From NCBI RefSeq assembly GCF_016909125.1, contig NZ_JAFBFD010000006.1, positions 16,750-80,749 on the forward strand: 64,000 nt of DNA, in the 5' to 3' direction. The notes under the pieces were generated by a model. It saw only the letters and a list, made by a program, of their open reading frames with translations. It ran no database searches and was not told the DNA's origin. This DNA is from Enterococcus lemanii. Its GTDB lineage: Bacteria > Bacillota > Bacilli > Lactobacillales > Enterococcaceae. The translations under genes were made by a program, and so were the position numbers. This document shows, in pieces, positions 55,286 to 64,000 of this stretch (the first letter of the stretch is position 1; the number at the start of each line of letters is the position of its first letter).

Positions 55286-57020
55286 ACGACTCCTCATTTA
55301 TTTGAAAACTCAGCCGATCCACTATAGTGTCGGCCTACTCTTATCGATTATTTCTGCAGCCACTTCGATTTATGCGCCTGTTATTGGCAAACAAATAATT
55401 GATGCCATTACCCAAGCGAGCGCACAAAATGAAAGTCTTGCTCTTAGTTTTCTTATGCAAAAATTTGGTTGGTTTTTAATCATTACTTTCGTAAGTGCTT
55501 TGACCGGTTACGCAGGCTTTCTTTTATTTGCTTTTGCTTCCAATCAAATCAGCAAAAGTATTCGTGATGAAGCACATCATCATATGCAAAAATTACCGAT
55601 TGTCTATTTTGATAATAAGCCGGCCGGTAAGATTTCTGCTCGAATTGTGAATGATACCGAGGTTTTACGAAATAATTTTTATCAAAATTTTAGCAACCAA
55701 GTCCTTGTTAATTTATTAAGTGTTTTAGGGATTTTTATCGCTTTATTCATTGTTAGCCCAAAAATTGGGACGACTCTTTTTATTTTGATTCCTTTCTTTA
55801 TCGCCTGGCAATGGTTTTATGTGCATTTAGCTACTCCGATTAACCAAGACTGGCGTGAAATTGTTAGTGAGTTAAACAACCAAACAGCAGAAGTGATTCA
55901 AGGGGTCGCACTTGTTCAATTATTTCATCAAGAACAACAAATGATTGACTCTTTTGAAGTACAAAATCAAGCTTGGTTAAAAAATCGCATCCAATCGATT
56001 CGTTTAGATGGCATCTTGTCGTGGGATTTTTCAACTTTTATCAAAAATTTGGTTATGTTCTTTCTACTACTTTATTTAGGAACCCAATTTAACCATGGCG
56101 TATTGGGCTATTCAATGGGGACCATTTATATTTTAATTAATTATATTTCACGATTATTTGATCCAATTTTAAATTTAGTTCGCATGATGCCGACCTTGCA
56201 ACAATCACTTGCAGCCGGACAACGTGTTTTTGAATTACTAGATGAACCAATTGAAGAAGACTCGTCTAAATTGTTACAATTAAAGCAAGGCAATATCATT
56301 TTTGATAACGTAACGTTTGGTTATCAAGCCAATCATCCTGTTTTAAAAAAGATTCATTTAACTGTAAATACGGGACAAACGATTGGAATTGTCGGACACA
56401 CTGGTTCTGGCAAAAGCTCTCTCATTAACTTATTATTTCGTTTCTACGATCCTCAAGAAGGGGGGATTTTTATTGATGGCCAACGACTGCAAGATTTTAA
56501 TCGTGAGAGCATTCGAGACAAGATGGGAATTGTTTTACAAGAGCCTTTCCTGTTTAGTGGCACCATTGCAAGCAACGTCCACATGCAAAATCCGGCAATT
56601 ACAGAAGAAATGGTCATTGACGCCTTAGAAAAAGTAGGCGCTAAACCACTATTAGATAAATTGCCCAAAGGAATTCACGAACCTGTTATCGAAAAGGGCC
56701 AATCTTTATCTTCGGGTGAACGACAACTCATCGCTTTTGCTCGAACATTAGCAAAAAATCCCAAAATATTAATTTTAGATGAAGCGACGTCTCATATCGA
56801 TACGCAAACCGAAGAAATCATCCAAAATGCGATGAATGTTTTGAAAAAAGGACGAACGACTTTCATTATTGCGCACCGCTTGTCCACGATTCAACAAGCC
56901 GATCAAATCATTTTACTCGATCAAGGAGAGATTAAAGAACAAGGAACACACGAAAGTTTGCTACAACAAAATGGTCAATACGCACAAATGTATCAACTTC
57001 AAGCAAAAGTTATTCACTAA
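55272..57020 (+). CDS. Heterodimeric ABC multidrug exporter subunit (EfrD/BmrD-like)
   Basis: 582 aa half-transporter and partner of the preceding subunit. Six helices precede an ABC domain with Walker A 'GHTGSGKSS', signature variant 'LSSGERQLIAFARTL' and an intact Walker B Glu in 'ILILDEATSHIDTQTE'. The Ser-Ser-Gly signature (instead of SGG) is the usual degenerate half of such pairs. RBS GGAGG in the end of the first gene. Drug range cannot be read from sequence. Confidence 0.92.
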   Translation: MQTFKRLLIYLKTQPIHYSVGLLLSIISAATSIYAPVIGKQIIDAITQASAQNESLALSFLMQKFGWFLIITFVSALTGYAGFLLFAFASNQISKSIRDEAHHHMQKLPIVYFDNKPAGKISARIVNDTEVLRNNFYQNFSNQVLVNLLSVLGIFIALFIVSPKIGTTLFILIPFFIAWQWFYVHLATPINQDWREIVSELNNQTAEVIQGVALVQLFHQEQQMIDSFEVQNQAWLKNRIQSIRLDGILSWDFSTFIKNLVMFFLLLYLGTQFNHGVLGYSMGTIYILINYISRLFDPILNLVRMMPTLQQSLAAGQRVFELLDEPIEEDSSKLLQLKQGNIIFDNVTFGYQANHPVLKKIHLTVNTGQTIGIVGHTGSGKSSLINLLFRFYDPQEGGIFIDGQRLQDFNRESIRDKMGIVLQEPFLFSGTIASNVHMQNPAITEEMVIDALEKVGAKPLLDKLPKGIHEPVIEKGQSLSSGERQLIAFARTLAKNPKILILDEATSHIDTQTEEIIQNAMNVLKKGRTTFIIAHRLSTIQQADQIILLDQGEIKEQGTHESLLQQNGQYAQMYQLQAKVIH

Positions 57021-57035
57021 ACTAAAAAAGAAAGA

Positions 57036-57177
57036 CAAAAATAAGTTGTTGGTAAAATTGTGGTTTATGCATTAGAAGCTTCCAGTATTGATAAAAGTGC
57101 ACGGTTTTTCGTGTTTTACCGTAAAAAGTCTTGCACTTGTTATATAAAATATCGAGGTCAAATACCGCTGTTTCAAT
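57036..57177 (-). repeat. 142-bp repeat, copy B (transposase relic)
   Basis: Gap-free match (about 85%) to 43481-43622. On the minus strand it encodes 'IETAVFDLDILYNKCKTFYG' and 'KTVHFYQYWKLLMHKPQ', the same transposase segment as copy A. It starts 16 nt behind the exporter stop and the rest of the gene is absent. Confidence 0.85.
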
Positions 57178-57227
57178 GTTTTACTTAATCGGGAGCCATT
57201 AAAATACGCCACGCCTTTTTAAAAAAT

Positions 57228-57278
57228 AATCGGGACAAAAAACTCCTTTTTGAAGTTTCTTGTCCCGATTTCTTTTTT
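57228..57278. terminator. Terminator of the DUF2798 gene
   Basis: AATCGGGACAA (57228-57238) pairs with TTGTCCCGATT (57260-57270) with T-rich flanks; it can serve the exporter operon from the other side. Confidence 0.82.
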
Positions 57279-57285
57279 GATTTTT

Positions 57286-57768
57286 TTAAGCTAGAACTTT
57301 GCCTTCTGGAAAAAGTTTACGGAAAGACGTTCGAATAACTGGTCCGGCAATAATAATTTGAAATGGTAAAGCCATCACAAAGTTTTTAGGGATATTGGTT
57401 AACCAAATCATTGGTAGTGCCTGCCAATTGCCACTTTTAAGCACAACTTCTAAGCCGCCATATAAAGACATAAAGATAACCATTGGAACAACCATGCAAA
57501 ATGAGACCGCTAAGCCTTTTTTAAAATTTGAACTTGTTGGTTTGACTAAGAAGCGAAAAGCCACTTTTTTAGCTGGTCCTGAAACAATAAAAAGATCTAA
57601 AAACATTGCAATAATATACGCTAGCGGAAAACCTAACCAAGCGCTTTGAAATACATCGAAAGAAAGTCCTCCCGTATGTAAGGCGACATTATAAATACTC
57701 ATCCATAAAACCATTAAAAAACACATCATAACGGTATAAATCAAACTCTCTCTTTTATTTTTTGGCAT
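57286..57768 (-). CDS. DUF2798 family membrane protein
   Basis: About 160 aa with four hydrophobic helices arranged as two similar halves; each half has 'MVLWMSIYNVALHTGG'/'IFMSLYGGLEVVLKSG' followed by '..FPLAYIIAMFLDLFIVSGPA'/'..LPFQIIIAGPVIRT', the tandem DUF2798 pattern. No known function; members are often near efflux or stress genes. The ATG at 57768 (RBS GGAG) is preferred over GTG 57777. Confidence 0.8.
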   Translation of the reverse strand: MPKNKRESLIYTVMMCFLMVLWMSIYNVALHTGGLSFDVFQSAWLGFPLAYIIAMFLDLFIVSGPAKKVAFRFLVKPTSSNFKKGLAVSFCMVVPMVIFMSLYGGLEVVLKSGNWQALPMIWLTNIPKNFVMALPFQIIIAGPVIRTSFRKLFPEGKVLA

Positions 57769-57807
57769 AACTAACACTCTCCTATCTGATATTTTTGCAT
57801 AAAAATA

Positions 57808-57839
57808 GTGGAGGCTACGAAACTCGTAACAACCTCCAC
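57808..57839. other. GC-rich hairpin in the DUF2798 leader
   Basis: GTGGAGG (57808-57814) pairs with CCTCCAC (57833-57839), inner TACGA-AAC-TCGTA. It lies 40 nt before the DUF2798 start on the minus strand and has only a weak T-stretch, so it may be an attenuator or a 5'-UTR structure. The rest of 57840-58000 shows nothing recognisable. Confidence 0.4.
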
Positions 57840-58001
57840 TTGATAAAAATCCGTGTACATTTTACTGCGTTTTGATTCTCTATAAAATTCTCATGCCCCG
57901 TTACCATAGCACATTTATTTTACTTTCGTAAGTCTTTTTTTCTGAAAAAACGAAAAAAATTACAAGCCATTTAAGTATTATTTCGCATAACGTTGCAAAA
58001 T

Positions 58002-58041
58002 AAAAAACGACCCTTCTAGATTTATGACTGTCGGGCCGTTT
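58002..58041 (-). terminator. Terminator of the rhamnose operon
   Basis: AAACGACCC (58005-58013) pairs with GGGCCGTTT (58033-58041) with one G-T pair, then T's on the minus strand, 14 nt behind fucO. Confidence 0.75.
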
Positions 58042-58054
58042 GGTTTGAATAAAA

Positions 58055-59206
58055 TTACATTAAACTTGTATATAACGCAATAATATCTTCTAGGGATGTT
58101 TGACGAGGATTTCCTGGTGTACAAACATCACGTAAAGCATCTTCTGCAATTTGTGGTAAATCTTCTTTTTTCACGCCTAATTCTGAAATCGTTGCTGGAA
58201 TGCCAACGTCTTGACTTAATTGATCAATCGCATCACAAGCAGCGTCTCTAACATCCGTTAAGCTCATTGTCGCCGCATTTTCAATTCCTAGAGCAAGTGC
58301 AATTTCACGGTATTTTTCCCCAGTAAAATCTTTATTATATTTCATTACTGTTGGTAATAATGCTGCACAAGCAACCCCGTGTGGCACATTATACCAAGCG
58401 CTTAGTGGGTGAGCCATTCCGTGAACCAATCCTAGACCAACGTTTGAGAACCCCATACCCGCGATGTATTGACCAAGAGCCATTTGTTCGCGGGCTACTT
58501 GATCGCCTTTAACTGAATCACGTAATGAACGGCCAATAATTTCAATGGCTTTAATATGGAGCATGTCACTCATTTCCCATGCACCTTGCGTAATAAAACC
58601 TTCGATTGCATGTGTCATCGCATCCATCCCAGTTGCCGCACAAAGCGCACTTGGCATCCCCATCATCATATCACTATCGACAAACGCCACAATTGGAATA
58701 TCATGTGGATCCACACAAACAAATTTACGATTATTTTCTTTATCGGTAATCACGTAATTAATGGTCACTTCAGCAGCCGTTCCTGAAGTAGTTGGTACCG
58801 CTAAAATTGGCAAACAAGGATTTTTAGTGTCTGCGACGCCTTCGAGGCTAATAACATCCGAAAATTCAGGATTGGTGACAATAATTCCAATCGCTTTTGC
58901 AGTATCAATTGGCGAACCGCCACCAATCGCCACTAAACAATCGGCTTGCGCTTCTTTAACAAAGGCCACACCGTCTTTTACATTTTCGATTGTTGGATTC
59001 GGTACAATGCCATCATAAATCACAAAATCAATGTTGGCTTTCGTTAAGTGGCGCGTTACTTTATCAACGACACCAAATTCGACTAAATCTTTATCTGTTA
59101 CAACAACTGCTTTTTTAAAGCCACGAGCTAAAATTTCTGTTGCCACATTTTCAACAGCACCTTGACCAAAGTATGATGTTTCGTTTAAAATCATTCTGTT
59201 TACCAT
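58055..59206 (-). CDS. fucO: Lactaldehyde reductase (1,2-propanediol oxidoreductase)
   Basis: 383 aa iron-dependent group III alcohol dehydrogenase. It follows E. coli FucO closely ('MILNETSYFGQGAVENV', 'AIGGGSPIDTAKAIGI', 'PTTSGTAAEVTINYVITDKE', 'GLVHGMAHPLSAWYNVPHG'). It reduces L-lactaldehyde from rhamnulose-1-phosphate cleavage to 1,2-propanediol, using NADH and so regenerating NAD under anaerobiosis. Last gene of rhaB-rhaA-rhaD-fucO, but separated by 85 nt that carry a Rex-box-like dyad. RBS GGAGG. Confidence 0.95.
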   Translation of the reverse strand: MVNRMILNETSYFGQGAVENVATEILARGFKKAVVVTDKDLVEFGVVDKVTRHLTKANIDFVIYDGIVPNPTIENVKDGVAFVKEAQADCLVAIGGGSPIDTAKAIGIIVTNPEFSDVISLEGVADTKNPCLPILAVPTTSGTAAEVTINYVITDKENNRKFVCVDPHDIPIVAFVDSDMMMGMPSALCAATGMDAMTHAIEGFITQGAWEMSDMLHIKAIEIIGRSLRDSVKGDQVAREQMALGQYIAGMGFSNVGLGLVHGMAHPLSAWYNVPHGVACAALLPTVMKYNKDFTGEKYREIALALGIENAATMSLTDVRDAACDAIDQLSQDVGIPATISELGVKKEDLPQIAEDALRDVCTPGNPRQTSLEDIIALYTSLM

Positions 59207-59221
59207 TGCTATTTCCTCCTA

Positions 59222-59239
59222 TTGTGTTTTTATTCACAA
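59222..59239. promoter_or_regulatory. Rex-box-like operator before fucO
   Basis: Read on the minus strand, TTGTGAATAAAAACACAA matches the Rex operator TTGTGAANNNNTTCACAA at all but two of its 14 fixed positions, with the correct 18-bp length. It lies 16 nt before the fucO start, next to the RBS. A stem of ATCTTTCAAA/TTTGAAAGAT (59255-59284) lies between it and rhaD. Confidence 0.65.
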
Positions 59240-59291
59240 GTTTTTTTTATTTAAATCTTTCAAACCTTGGAAGATTTGAAAGATCGATTGT

Positions 59292-60119
59292 TTACTTTTC
59301 TTCTAAATAACCTACGCGTGGTGCCACTCCAAATGCATCGGCTAATTTCCAAAGATTTTCATCACTAATCGTTTGTTTCACGCCGCCTTGTGCTTGCACA
59401 TAAGTATAAACTTGTGCTGCTTTTTCGGCTGTTTCGATTAAGCCAAATACTTCATCCATGTCTTTACCGGCACCATAAACCCCATGTTGCGGCCACATTA
59501 CTAAACGCGTTTCTTTCATTTTAGCAGCGGTTGCTTCGCCAATTTCATTGGTTCCTGGAACTAACCACGGAATAATGGAGACCCCTTCAGGAAAGACAAC
59601 TAGACACTCGGTACACATTTGCCATAAAGTACGGGTAAAGGCTTTTTCATCTAAGTCATGAGTGAAGGTCATCGCCAGTAAATGGCTCGCATGGTTATGC
59701 ATAATGATCCGGTTTTCAGGGTCCACTTCTAAGCGAGCGATATGACTCATAAAGTGACTTGGTAGCTCACTAGTTGGCACCGCACCGTTTTCTAAGCCCC
59801 ATAATAAATCTAAGGTTTTCCCGTCGTTTGCTACGCGTACCACACCTAAGTTAGCTGCTGGATCATCGGCAACATTTTTAAAGTATTTCCCAGAACCAGT
59901 CACGATAAAATATTTTCCAATTAATTGACTCGCATCAAAAATCATTGGAATTTGACGAATCACGTGATTCACATCTAAAAAAGGACGGACTTCTTCTTCT
60001 GTTAAAAGATAAGAAATATTCCCACCGTTTCTTTCATCCCAACCTAGACGGTATAAATTTGAAGTGGTCGCAACCATTTCTTTCAAAAATGAGCCATGTT
60101 TTAAATCGATTTTTTTCAT
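59292..60119 (-). CDS. rhaD: L-rhamnulose-1-phosphate aldolase
   Basis: 275 aa class II (zinc) aldolase cleaving L-rhamnulose-1-phosphate to dihydroxyacetone phosphate and L-lactaldehyde. Visible are 'WDERNGGNISYLL', the Zn ligands in 'IIMHNHASHLLAMTF' and a His in 'WPQHGVYGAG'. Third gene of the operon, 19 nt after rhaA. Confidence 0.96.
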   Translation of the reverse strand: MKKIDLKHGSFLKEMVATTSNLYRLGWDERNGGNISYLLTEEEVRPFLDVNHVIRQIPMIFDASQLIGKYFIVTGSGKYFKNVADDPAANLGVVRVANDGKTLDLLWGLENGAVPTSELPSHFMSHIARLEVDPENRIIMHNHASHLLAMTFTHDLDEKAFTRTLWQMCTECLVVFPEGVSIIPWLVPGTNEIGEATAAKMKETRLVMWPQHGVYGAGKDMDEVFGLIETAEKAAQVYTYVQAQGGVKQTISDENLWKLADAFGVAPRVGYLEEK

Positions 60120-60138
60120 TGATCAATCTCTCCTAATT

Positions 60139-61386
60139 TTAGCGTTTTAATAAAACATCTTGTTCATATTGTTGTGCTTCTTTATACCAATCAAGGCCAA
60201 CTGGTACGCCTTGTTGTTCACAATAATAGTTCCAAACATCTGCGTAAGGGAAGTCTTTTAATTCTTCTGTTAAGACTAAACGTGTGGTAAAATCGCCGTC
60301 TAATTCAATTTGTTTTAAATAATCTGTTGGTTCTAGCATTGCTTTTAAAACAGCTTTAATCGTATTTCTTGTTCCAATCACCCAGGCAGCCACACGGTTA
60401 ATGGTTGCATCAAAGAAATCTAATCCAATGTTTGTTTTTCCTAGTAAGTCATTGCGAACTAGCTCTTTTGCAATTTCTTGTAATTCATCATCCATAATCA
60501 CCACGTGGTCAGAATCCCAACGAACCGGACGTGAAACGTGTAATAAAATCCCTTCACTAAATAGTCCTAAAGAAGAAAGTTTATTTGAAATCACTTCCGT
60601 TGGATGGAAATGACCGGCATCTAGACAAACTAATTTTTGACGCGTTAAACCATAGCCCATATAAAATTCGTGAGAACCAACGGTATATGCCTCTGCTCCT
60701 AAACCAAACAACTTACTTTCAACCGCATCTAACGTCAATGACGGATCTAATTCCTCTGCAAAAATTTCATCTAAAGATTCCATCAGACGCTTTCTTGGAC
60801 TATAACGATCAATTGGGTTGTCTTTATAACCATCTGGCACCCAGAAATTATTGACACAAACTTGCCCTAATTCTTTCCCAAAATATTCTGCAATTTTACG
60901 GGAACGTTTGCCATGCTCAATCCAAAAATCACGTACTTCTTTTTCTGGAGAAGATAAAGTAAAACCATCTTTAAACATTGGATGTGAGAAGAAAGTCGGA
61001 TTAAAATCTAACCCTAAACCTTGTTCTTTAGCCCATGCTACCCACTTTTCAAAATGTTTTGGTTCGATTTCATTTAAATCGATTTTTTCATCCGTGTCTA
61101 AATAAATCGCATGTAAGTTTAATTTATGTTTGCCTGGAATGAAAGAATACGCTTTTTCTAAATCTTGGCGTAATTCTGTTGGGTTAGTGGCTTTTCCTGG
61201 ATGATTCCCAGTAACTGAAATTCCTCCGGTTAATTCACCATCACTCAAAAAGCCTTGAACGTCATCGCCTTGCCATACGTGCATTGAAATTTTTACTTTT
61301 TCTAATTCTTTTAATACGGCATCGGTATCCACGCCGATACTGGCATATTTTTCTTTTGCTGCTAAATATTTTTCTGTAGTATTCAT
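60139..61386 (-). CDS. rhaA: L-rhamnose isomerase
   Basis: 415 aa Mn-dependent isomerase converting L-rhamnose to L-rhamnulose. Family motifs include '[15 protein letters not shown]', '[19 protein letters not shown]', '[13 protein letters not shown]' and '[17 protein letters not shown]'. Full length. It lies 16 nt after rhaB. Confidence 0.97.
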   Translation of the reverse strand: MNTTEKYLAAKEKYASIGVDTDAVLKELEKVKISMHVWQGDDVQGFLSDGELTGGISVTGNHPGKATNPTELRQDLEKAYSFIPGKHKLNLHAIYLDTDEKIDLNEIEPKHFEKWVAWAKEQGLGLDFNPTFFSHPMFKDGFTLSSPEKEVRDFWIEHGKRSRKIAEYFGKELGQVCVNNFWVPDGYKDNPIDRYSPRKRLMESLDEIFAEELDPSLTLDAVESKLFGLGAEAYTVGSHEFYMGYGLTRQKLVCLDAGHFHPTEVISNKLSSLGLFSEGILLHVSRPVRWDSDHVVIMDDELQEIAKELVRNDLLGKTNIGLDFFDATINRVAAWVIGTRNTIKAVLKAMLEPTDYLKQIELDGDFTTRLVLTEELKDFPYADVWNYYCEQQGVPVGLDWYKEAQQYEQDVLLKR

Positions 61387-61402
61387 TCTTTGCCCTTCTT
61401 TC

Positions 61403-62854
61403 TTATCGTTGCATTGTTTTTAAATAGTTAACGAAAATCGATGCTTCAAAAGCTTCTGGTTCGTACGTTTCACAAGTAAATGAGTTTTCAATGGCCTTTC
61501 TGGCAGCCTCAACAGTCGAAAATTCTCCAACACTTAACATTTGCATCACTAAATTCCCAATTGCAGTTGCTTCTCCTGGTCCGGCAATGACCGTTGTTTG
61601 TGTGGCGTTGGCTGTTAGTTGATTTAAGAAACGATTATTTGAACCGCCACCAACAATGTGTAACGTTTCGATTTTATCCTCTGTACCACTAAGTTTCTCT
61701 AATTGCTTTAATTCAGTCGCATAACATAAAGCTAAATTATCATAGACACAACGAGCAAGTTCCCCTGGCGTCACCGGAACGACTTGATTGGTTTCTTGAC
61801 AATAAGCTTGCAATTCCTCAATCATGTTCACCGGATTTAAAAAACGTGGATCGTTCACATCAATAAATTGTTGAAAAGCGGCTTCATTTGCTGCAAGTTC
61901 CGCTAATTGCGCATAGCTATATTGATAATCTTGCATCCGCGCCACTTCTTGAATCAACCACATCCCCATAATATTTTTTAAAAAACGAATCGTATTATGC
62001 GCGCCCCATTCGTTTGTGTAGTTGGCCTGAAACGCTTCGAGCGAAACATTTGGAATCGTCGTTTCAATCCCGAGTAATGACCACGTACCACTACTAATAT
62101 AAGCCCAATTTTCACCATAACCTGGTGTGCCTAATACCGCTGAAGCCGTGTCATGACTGGCAACATTAATAATAGTAACCGCTGGCAAATCGTGCTCTGG
62201 GAATTTATCAATTAAGAGTTCTCCTAATACGGTCCCCGCTTCAACTAACGGTGGGAAAAGTGAGGCCTCCACTTGAATAAGTTCAAGAAGTTCTTCATCC
62301 CAAGTTTGTGTATTCGCATTTAATAGCTGCATAGTAGAAGCATTGGTTTTTTCTGTTACCTTTTTCCCAGTGAATACATAGCCCAAGTAATCTGGAATTA
62401 AGAGTAGCGTCTTTGCTTGTTCCAAACGTTCCTTTTCTTCGACAAATAATTGAAAAATAGTATTAAACGGTTGGATTTGAATCCCTGTTTTTTCATATAA
62501 TTTTTCTAGTGACATTTTCTGGCTAAAGCTTTGTAACCCTTCATTGGTTCGGGCGTCGCGATAAGAAATCGGCTGGTCAATTAACTGTCCTTGTTCGTCT
62601 AATAAACAATAATCAACTGCCCACGTATCAATACCTAAATAACAATGGGTCAAGCCTTGTTTTTTGGCTACAGAAAGCCCTTTTAAAATTTCTGTAGTCA
62701 AATAATCAATATCCCAACGTTCATGATTGTCTTTAAATGAAAAACCATTTTTAAATCGGTAAATTTCTTCCATCTGTATTTTGCCATCAATCAGTGAGCT
62801 TTTGACCAAACGACCGCTTGAAGCACCAATATCAACCGCGATATACGTATTCAT
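61403..62854 (-). CDS. rhaB: Rhamnulokinase
   Basis: About 483 aa FGGY-family kinase making L-rhamnulose-1-phosphate. The N-terminal phosphate loop '[15 protein letters not shown]', '[16 protein letters not shown]', '[16 protein letters not shown]' and the C-terminal ATP motif '[18 protein letters not shown]' are all present. The frame opens at GTG 62866 against the RBS AAAGGAA; the ATG at 62854 ('[14 protein letters not shown]') is preferred. First gene of rhaB-rhaA-rhaD-fucO; no transporter or mutarotase gene is in the window. Confidence 0.96.
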   Translation of the reverse strand: MNTYIAVDIGASSGRLVKSSLIDGKIQMEEIYRFKNGFSFKDNHERWDIDYLTTEILKGLSVAKKQGLTHCYLGIDTWAVDYCLLDEQGQLIDQPISYRDARTNEGLQSFSQKMSLEKLYEKTGIQIQPFNTIFQLFVEEKERLEQAKTLLLIPDYLGYVFTGKKVTEKTNASTMQLLNANTQTWDEELLELIQVEASLFPPLVEAGTVLGELLIDKFPEHDLPAVTIINVASHDTASAVLGTPGYGENWAYISSGTWSLLGIETTIPNVSLEAFQANYTNEWGAHNTIRFLKNIMGMWLIQEVARMQDYQYSYAQLAELAANEAAFQQFIDVNDPRFLNPVNMIEELQAYCQETNQVVPVTPGELARCVYDNLALCYATELKQLEKLSGTEDKIETLHIVGGGSNNRFLNQLTANATQTTVIAGPGEATAIGNLVMQMLSVGEFSTVEAARKAIENSFTCETYEPEAFEASIFVNYLKTMQR

Positions 62855-62975
62855 TTGTCTTTTCACTTCCTTTACTTCATTTCTTTGATGTCTTTATCAT
62901 AGCGCAAATGAAACCATTTTCCATTGGATGATTTTGGTGTATAATTGCACTATCTTGGTAAGGAGGAAATTACAA

Positions 62976-63845
62976 ATGGTTTATTGGGAAAAAGCAGATC
63001 ATTCATGGACAAAAGATTCTGAGCGGGTCATTCACACCCCATCACAAAAAAGCAAAGAACTCTTTTTTTATCTACAAGAAATCGGACATTTCAAAGCCTT
63101 CAAACCCTATTTTACTGAAAGAGAAAATTTACCCTCTTATTTAATTAAATTTACTTTAGGCGGACAAGGTTTTTTACAATATCAAGGGAAAGAATACCAC
63201 TTAAAGCCTGGTGATTTTTTTTGGATTGATTGCCAAGAACACCAGCTATACAAAACGGTCAGTGAAGAACCATGGGAAATGGTCTGGATTCATTTCTATG
63301 GTGGGCAAAGTCAATCACTCTATCAAGAATACTGCAAAGATAAAAGCCCAGTTTTTCATGCAACTGGCCAAGCAAGTGACAATCCTATCTACCGAATCAT
63401 TTCATTGTTGATCCAGCAACAAAAAAATGCAAACGCCCGAACCGATTTTCATACTTCTGTTGCCGTTCACAAACTTTTAAATGAAGCCATTTTACAAAAG
63501 TACCAACTTGACTTTGCGGTTGAAGACATTCCTAAGCAAGTGACCCTTTTAAAAGAATACCTCGATCAACGTTTCAAGGAAAATTTGACTTTAGACGATT
63601 TAGAAACAGTCTTTCATATTAATAAATATCAACTCAACAAACAGTTTTCAAAATACATTGGGATTCCTCCTATTGATTATTTGATTACCAAAAAAATCTC
63701 TTATGCAAAGGATCTACTCCGCTATACCAATGCATCAATTCAAAATATTTCCTTGGAAATTGGAATTGAAAACTTTGCGTATTTTAGTCGGTTATTTAAG
63801 AACAAAACAGGCATGACCGCGACTTTTTATCGGAAGCAAGGTTAG
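62976..63845 (+). CDS. AraC-family regulator of the rhamnose operon
   Basis: About 289 aa. An N-terminal cupin domain ('LIKFTLGGQGFLQYQGKEY', 'WIDCQEHQLYKT') is followed by two AraC HTHs ('LDDLETVFHINKYQLNKQF', 'IQNISLEIGIENFAYFSRLF'). Divergent from rhaB, so presumably the rhamnose-responsive activator (RhaR type). RBS AGGAGG before ATG 62976; TATAAT at about 62940 serves as its -10. A longer frame from 62928 lacks an RBS. Confidence 0.9.
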   Translation: MVYWEKADHSWTKDSERVIHTPSQKSKELFFYLQEIGHFKAFKPYFTERENLPSYLIKFTLGGQGFLQYQGKEYHLKPGDFFWIDCQEHQLYKTVSEEPWEMVWIHFYGGQSQSLYQEYCKDKSPVFHATGQASDNPIYRIISLLIQQQKNANARTDFHTSVAVHKLLNEAILQKYQLDFAVEDIPKQVTLLKEYLDQRFKENLTLDDLETVFHINKYQLNKQFSKYIGIPPIDYLITKKISYAKDLLRYTNASIQNISLEIGIENFAYFSRLFKNKTGMTATFYRKQG

Positions 63846-63872
63846 TTTTAAACTATTATTTACAAACCATCA

Positions 63873-63905
63873 AAAGAGGTCTCTTCGTAAAGAACCTCTT
63901 TATTT
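63873..63905 (+). terminator. Terminator of the rhamnose regulator gene
   Basis: AAAGAGGT (63873-63880) pairs with ACCTCTTT (63894-63901), followed by ATTT. Confidence 0.65.
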
Positions 63906-63920
63906 GGGTCTATAATATTT

Positions 63921-63957
63921 GGTGTTGTTACTAAGAAATTGGTAAGAACACCCTTTT
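63921..63957. terminator. Second hairpin near the window end
   Basis: GGTGTTGTTAC (63921-63931) pairs with GTAAGAACACC (63942-63952) apart from one G-G mismatch, then CTTTTTCTTTC. It may end transcription in either direction; the next gene lies outside the window. Confidence 0.5.
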
Positions 63958-64000
63958 TCTTTCTATAACAAAAAAGCATCTGTTTCCCTTATAATTAAGT

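Noticed and set aside
59255..59284. 10-bp hairpin between rhaD and fucO as a terminator
   Set aside because: On the coding strand it is followed by TTAAATAAAA, with no T-run; it may be a processing stem only.

Overview
The window is an AT-rich Firmicutes chromosome segment that fits Enterococcus or a close relative (Enterococcaceae). Markers for this are an IreB homologue, an HD-domain dNTPase resembling EF1143 of E. faecalis, RpoE delta, sigma-54 (RpoN), the WalRK-YycHI-WalJ cluster, Rex next to an ABC-F gene, class Ib nrdHEF, a mannose-family PTS and a heterodimeric EfrCD/BmrCD-like ABC exporter. Species cannot be fixed from sequence reading alone.

Layout. 0-5 kb: rpoN, tRNA-Arg(CCG) with a scar-like repeat region behind it, a vitamin B6-type salvage operon (kinase, ECF S component, YwlG), rpoE and a DUF1934 gene. 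5-21 kb: housekeeping genes (lipL, HD dNTPase, Cof phosphatase, NUDIX, gloA, NatAB-like ABC plus hydrolase, uvrC, trxA, mutS2, cvpA, zapA, rnhC, a D-amino-acid-oxidase-type gene). 20-24 kb: an orphan metQ behind a Met-type T-box, then ilvD divergent from a DUF59 Fe-S assembly gene. 24-28 kb: an alpha-galactoside locus with an intact GH27 gene, a GH4 pseudogene and an AraC regulator. 28-36 kb: DUF1292-ruvX-ireB, a thioredoxin-like gene, rex, ABC-F, ald, a MerR/TipAS regulator and a ComK-like gene. 36-43 kb: walRK-yycHI-walJ, degV and DUF1836.

43-48 kb is a decayed sugar-utilisation locus. An intact mannose-family PTS (IIB-IIC-IID-IIA), preceded by a sigma-54-type -24/-12 element and a cre site, sits between a GH1 stump, a relic transposase, a GH13 gene cut by an IS4-family remnant and a 5'-truncated rpiR. 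48-52 kb: tRNA-Lys and nrdHEF (no nrdI in this window). 52-57 kb: an aldo/keto reductase, then a two-gene ABC exporter behind a 25-codon leader peptide and a perfect terminator hairpin, the architecture of ribosome-mediated attenuation. 57-64 kb: a DUF2798 gene and the L-rhamnose operon rhaB-rhaA-rhaD-fucO with a divergent AraC regulator.

The most informative signals are regulatory: the leader peptide/attenuator before the exporter; a Rex-box-like dyad directly in front of fucO, with rex itself in the window; a sigma-54 promoter plus cre before the PTS, with rpoN in the window; a cre at the comK-like promoter; a T-box promoter whose 17-bp spacer is an inverted repeat; and a 19-bp-spacer MerR promoter. 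Mobile-element decay is seen as an 85%-identical 142-bp repeat pair, which is two relics of one transposase gene about 13.5 kb apart, plus IS4- and ISL3-like stumps. I saw no CRISPR array, prophage or defence system.
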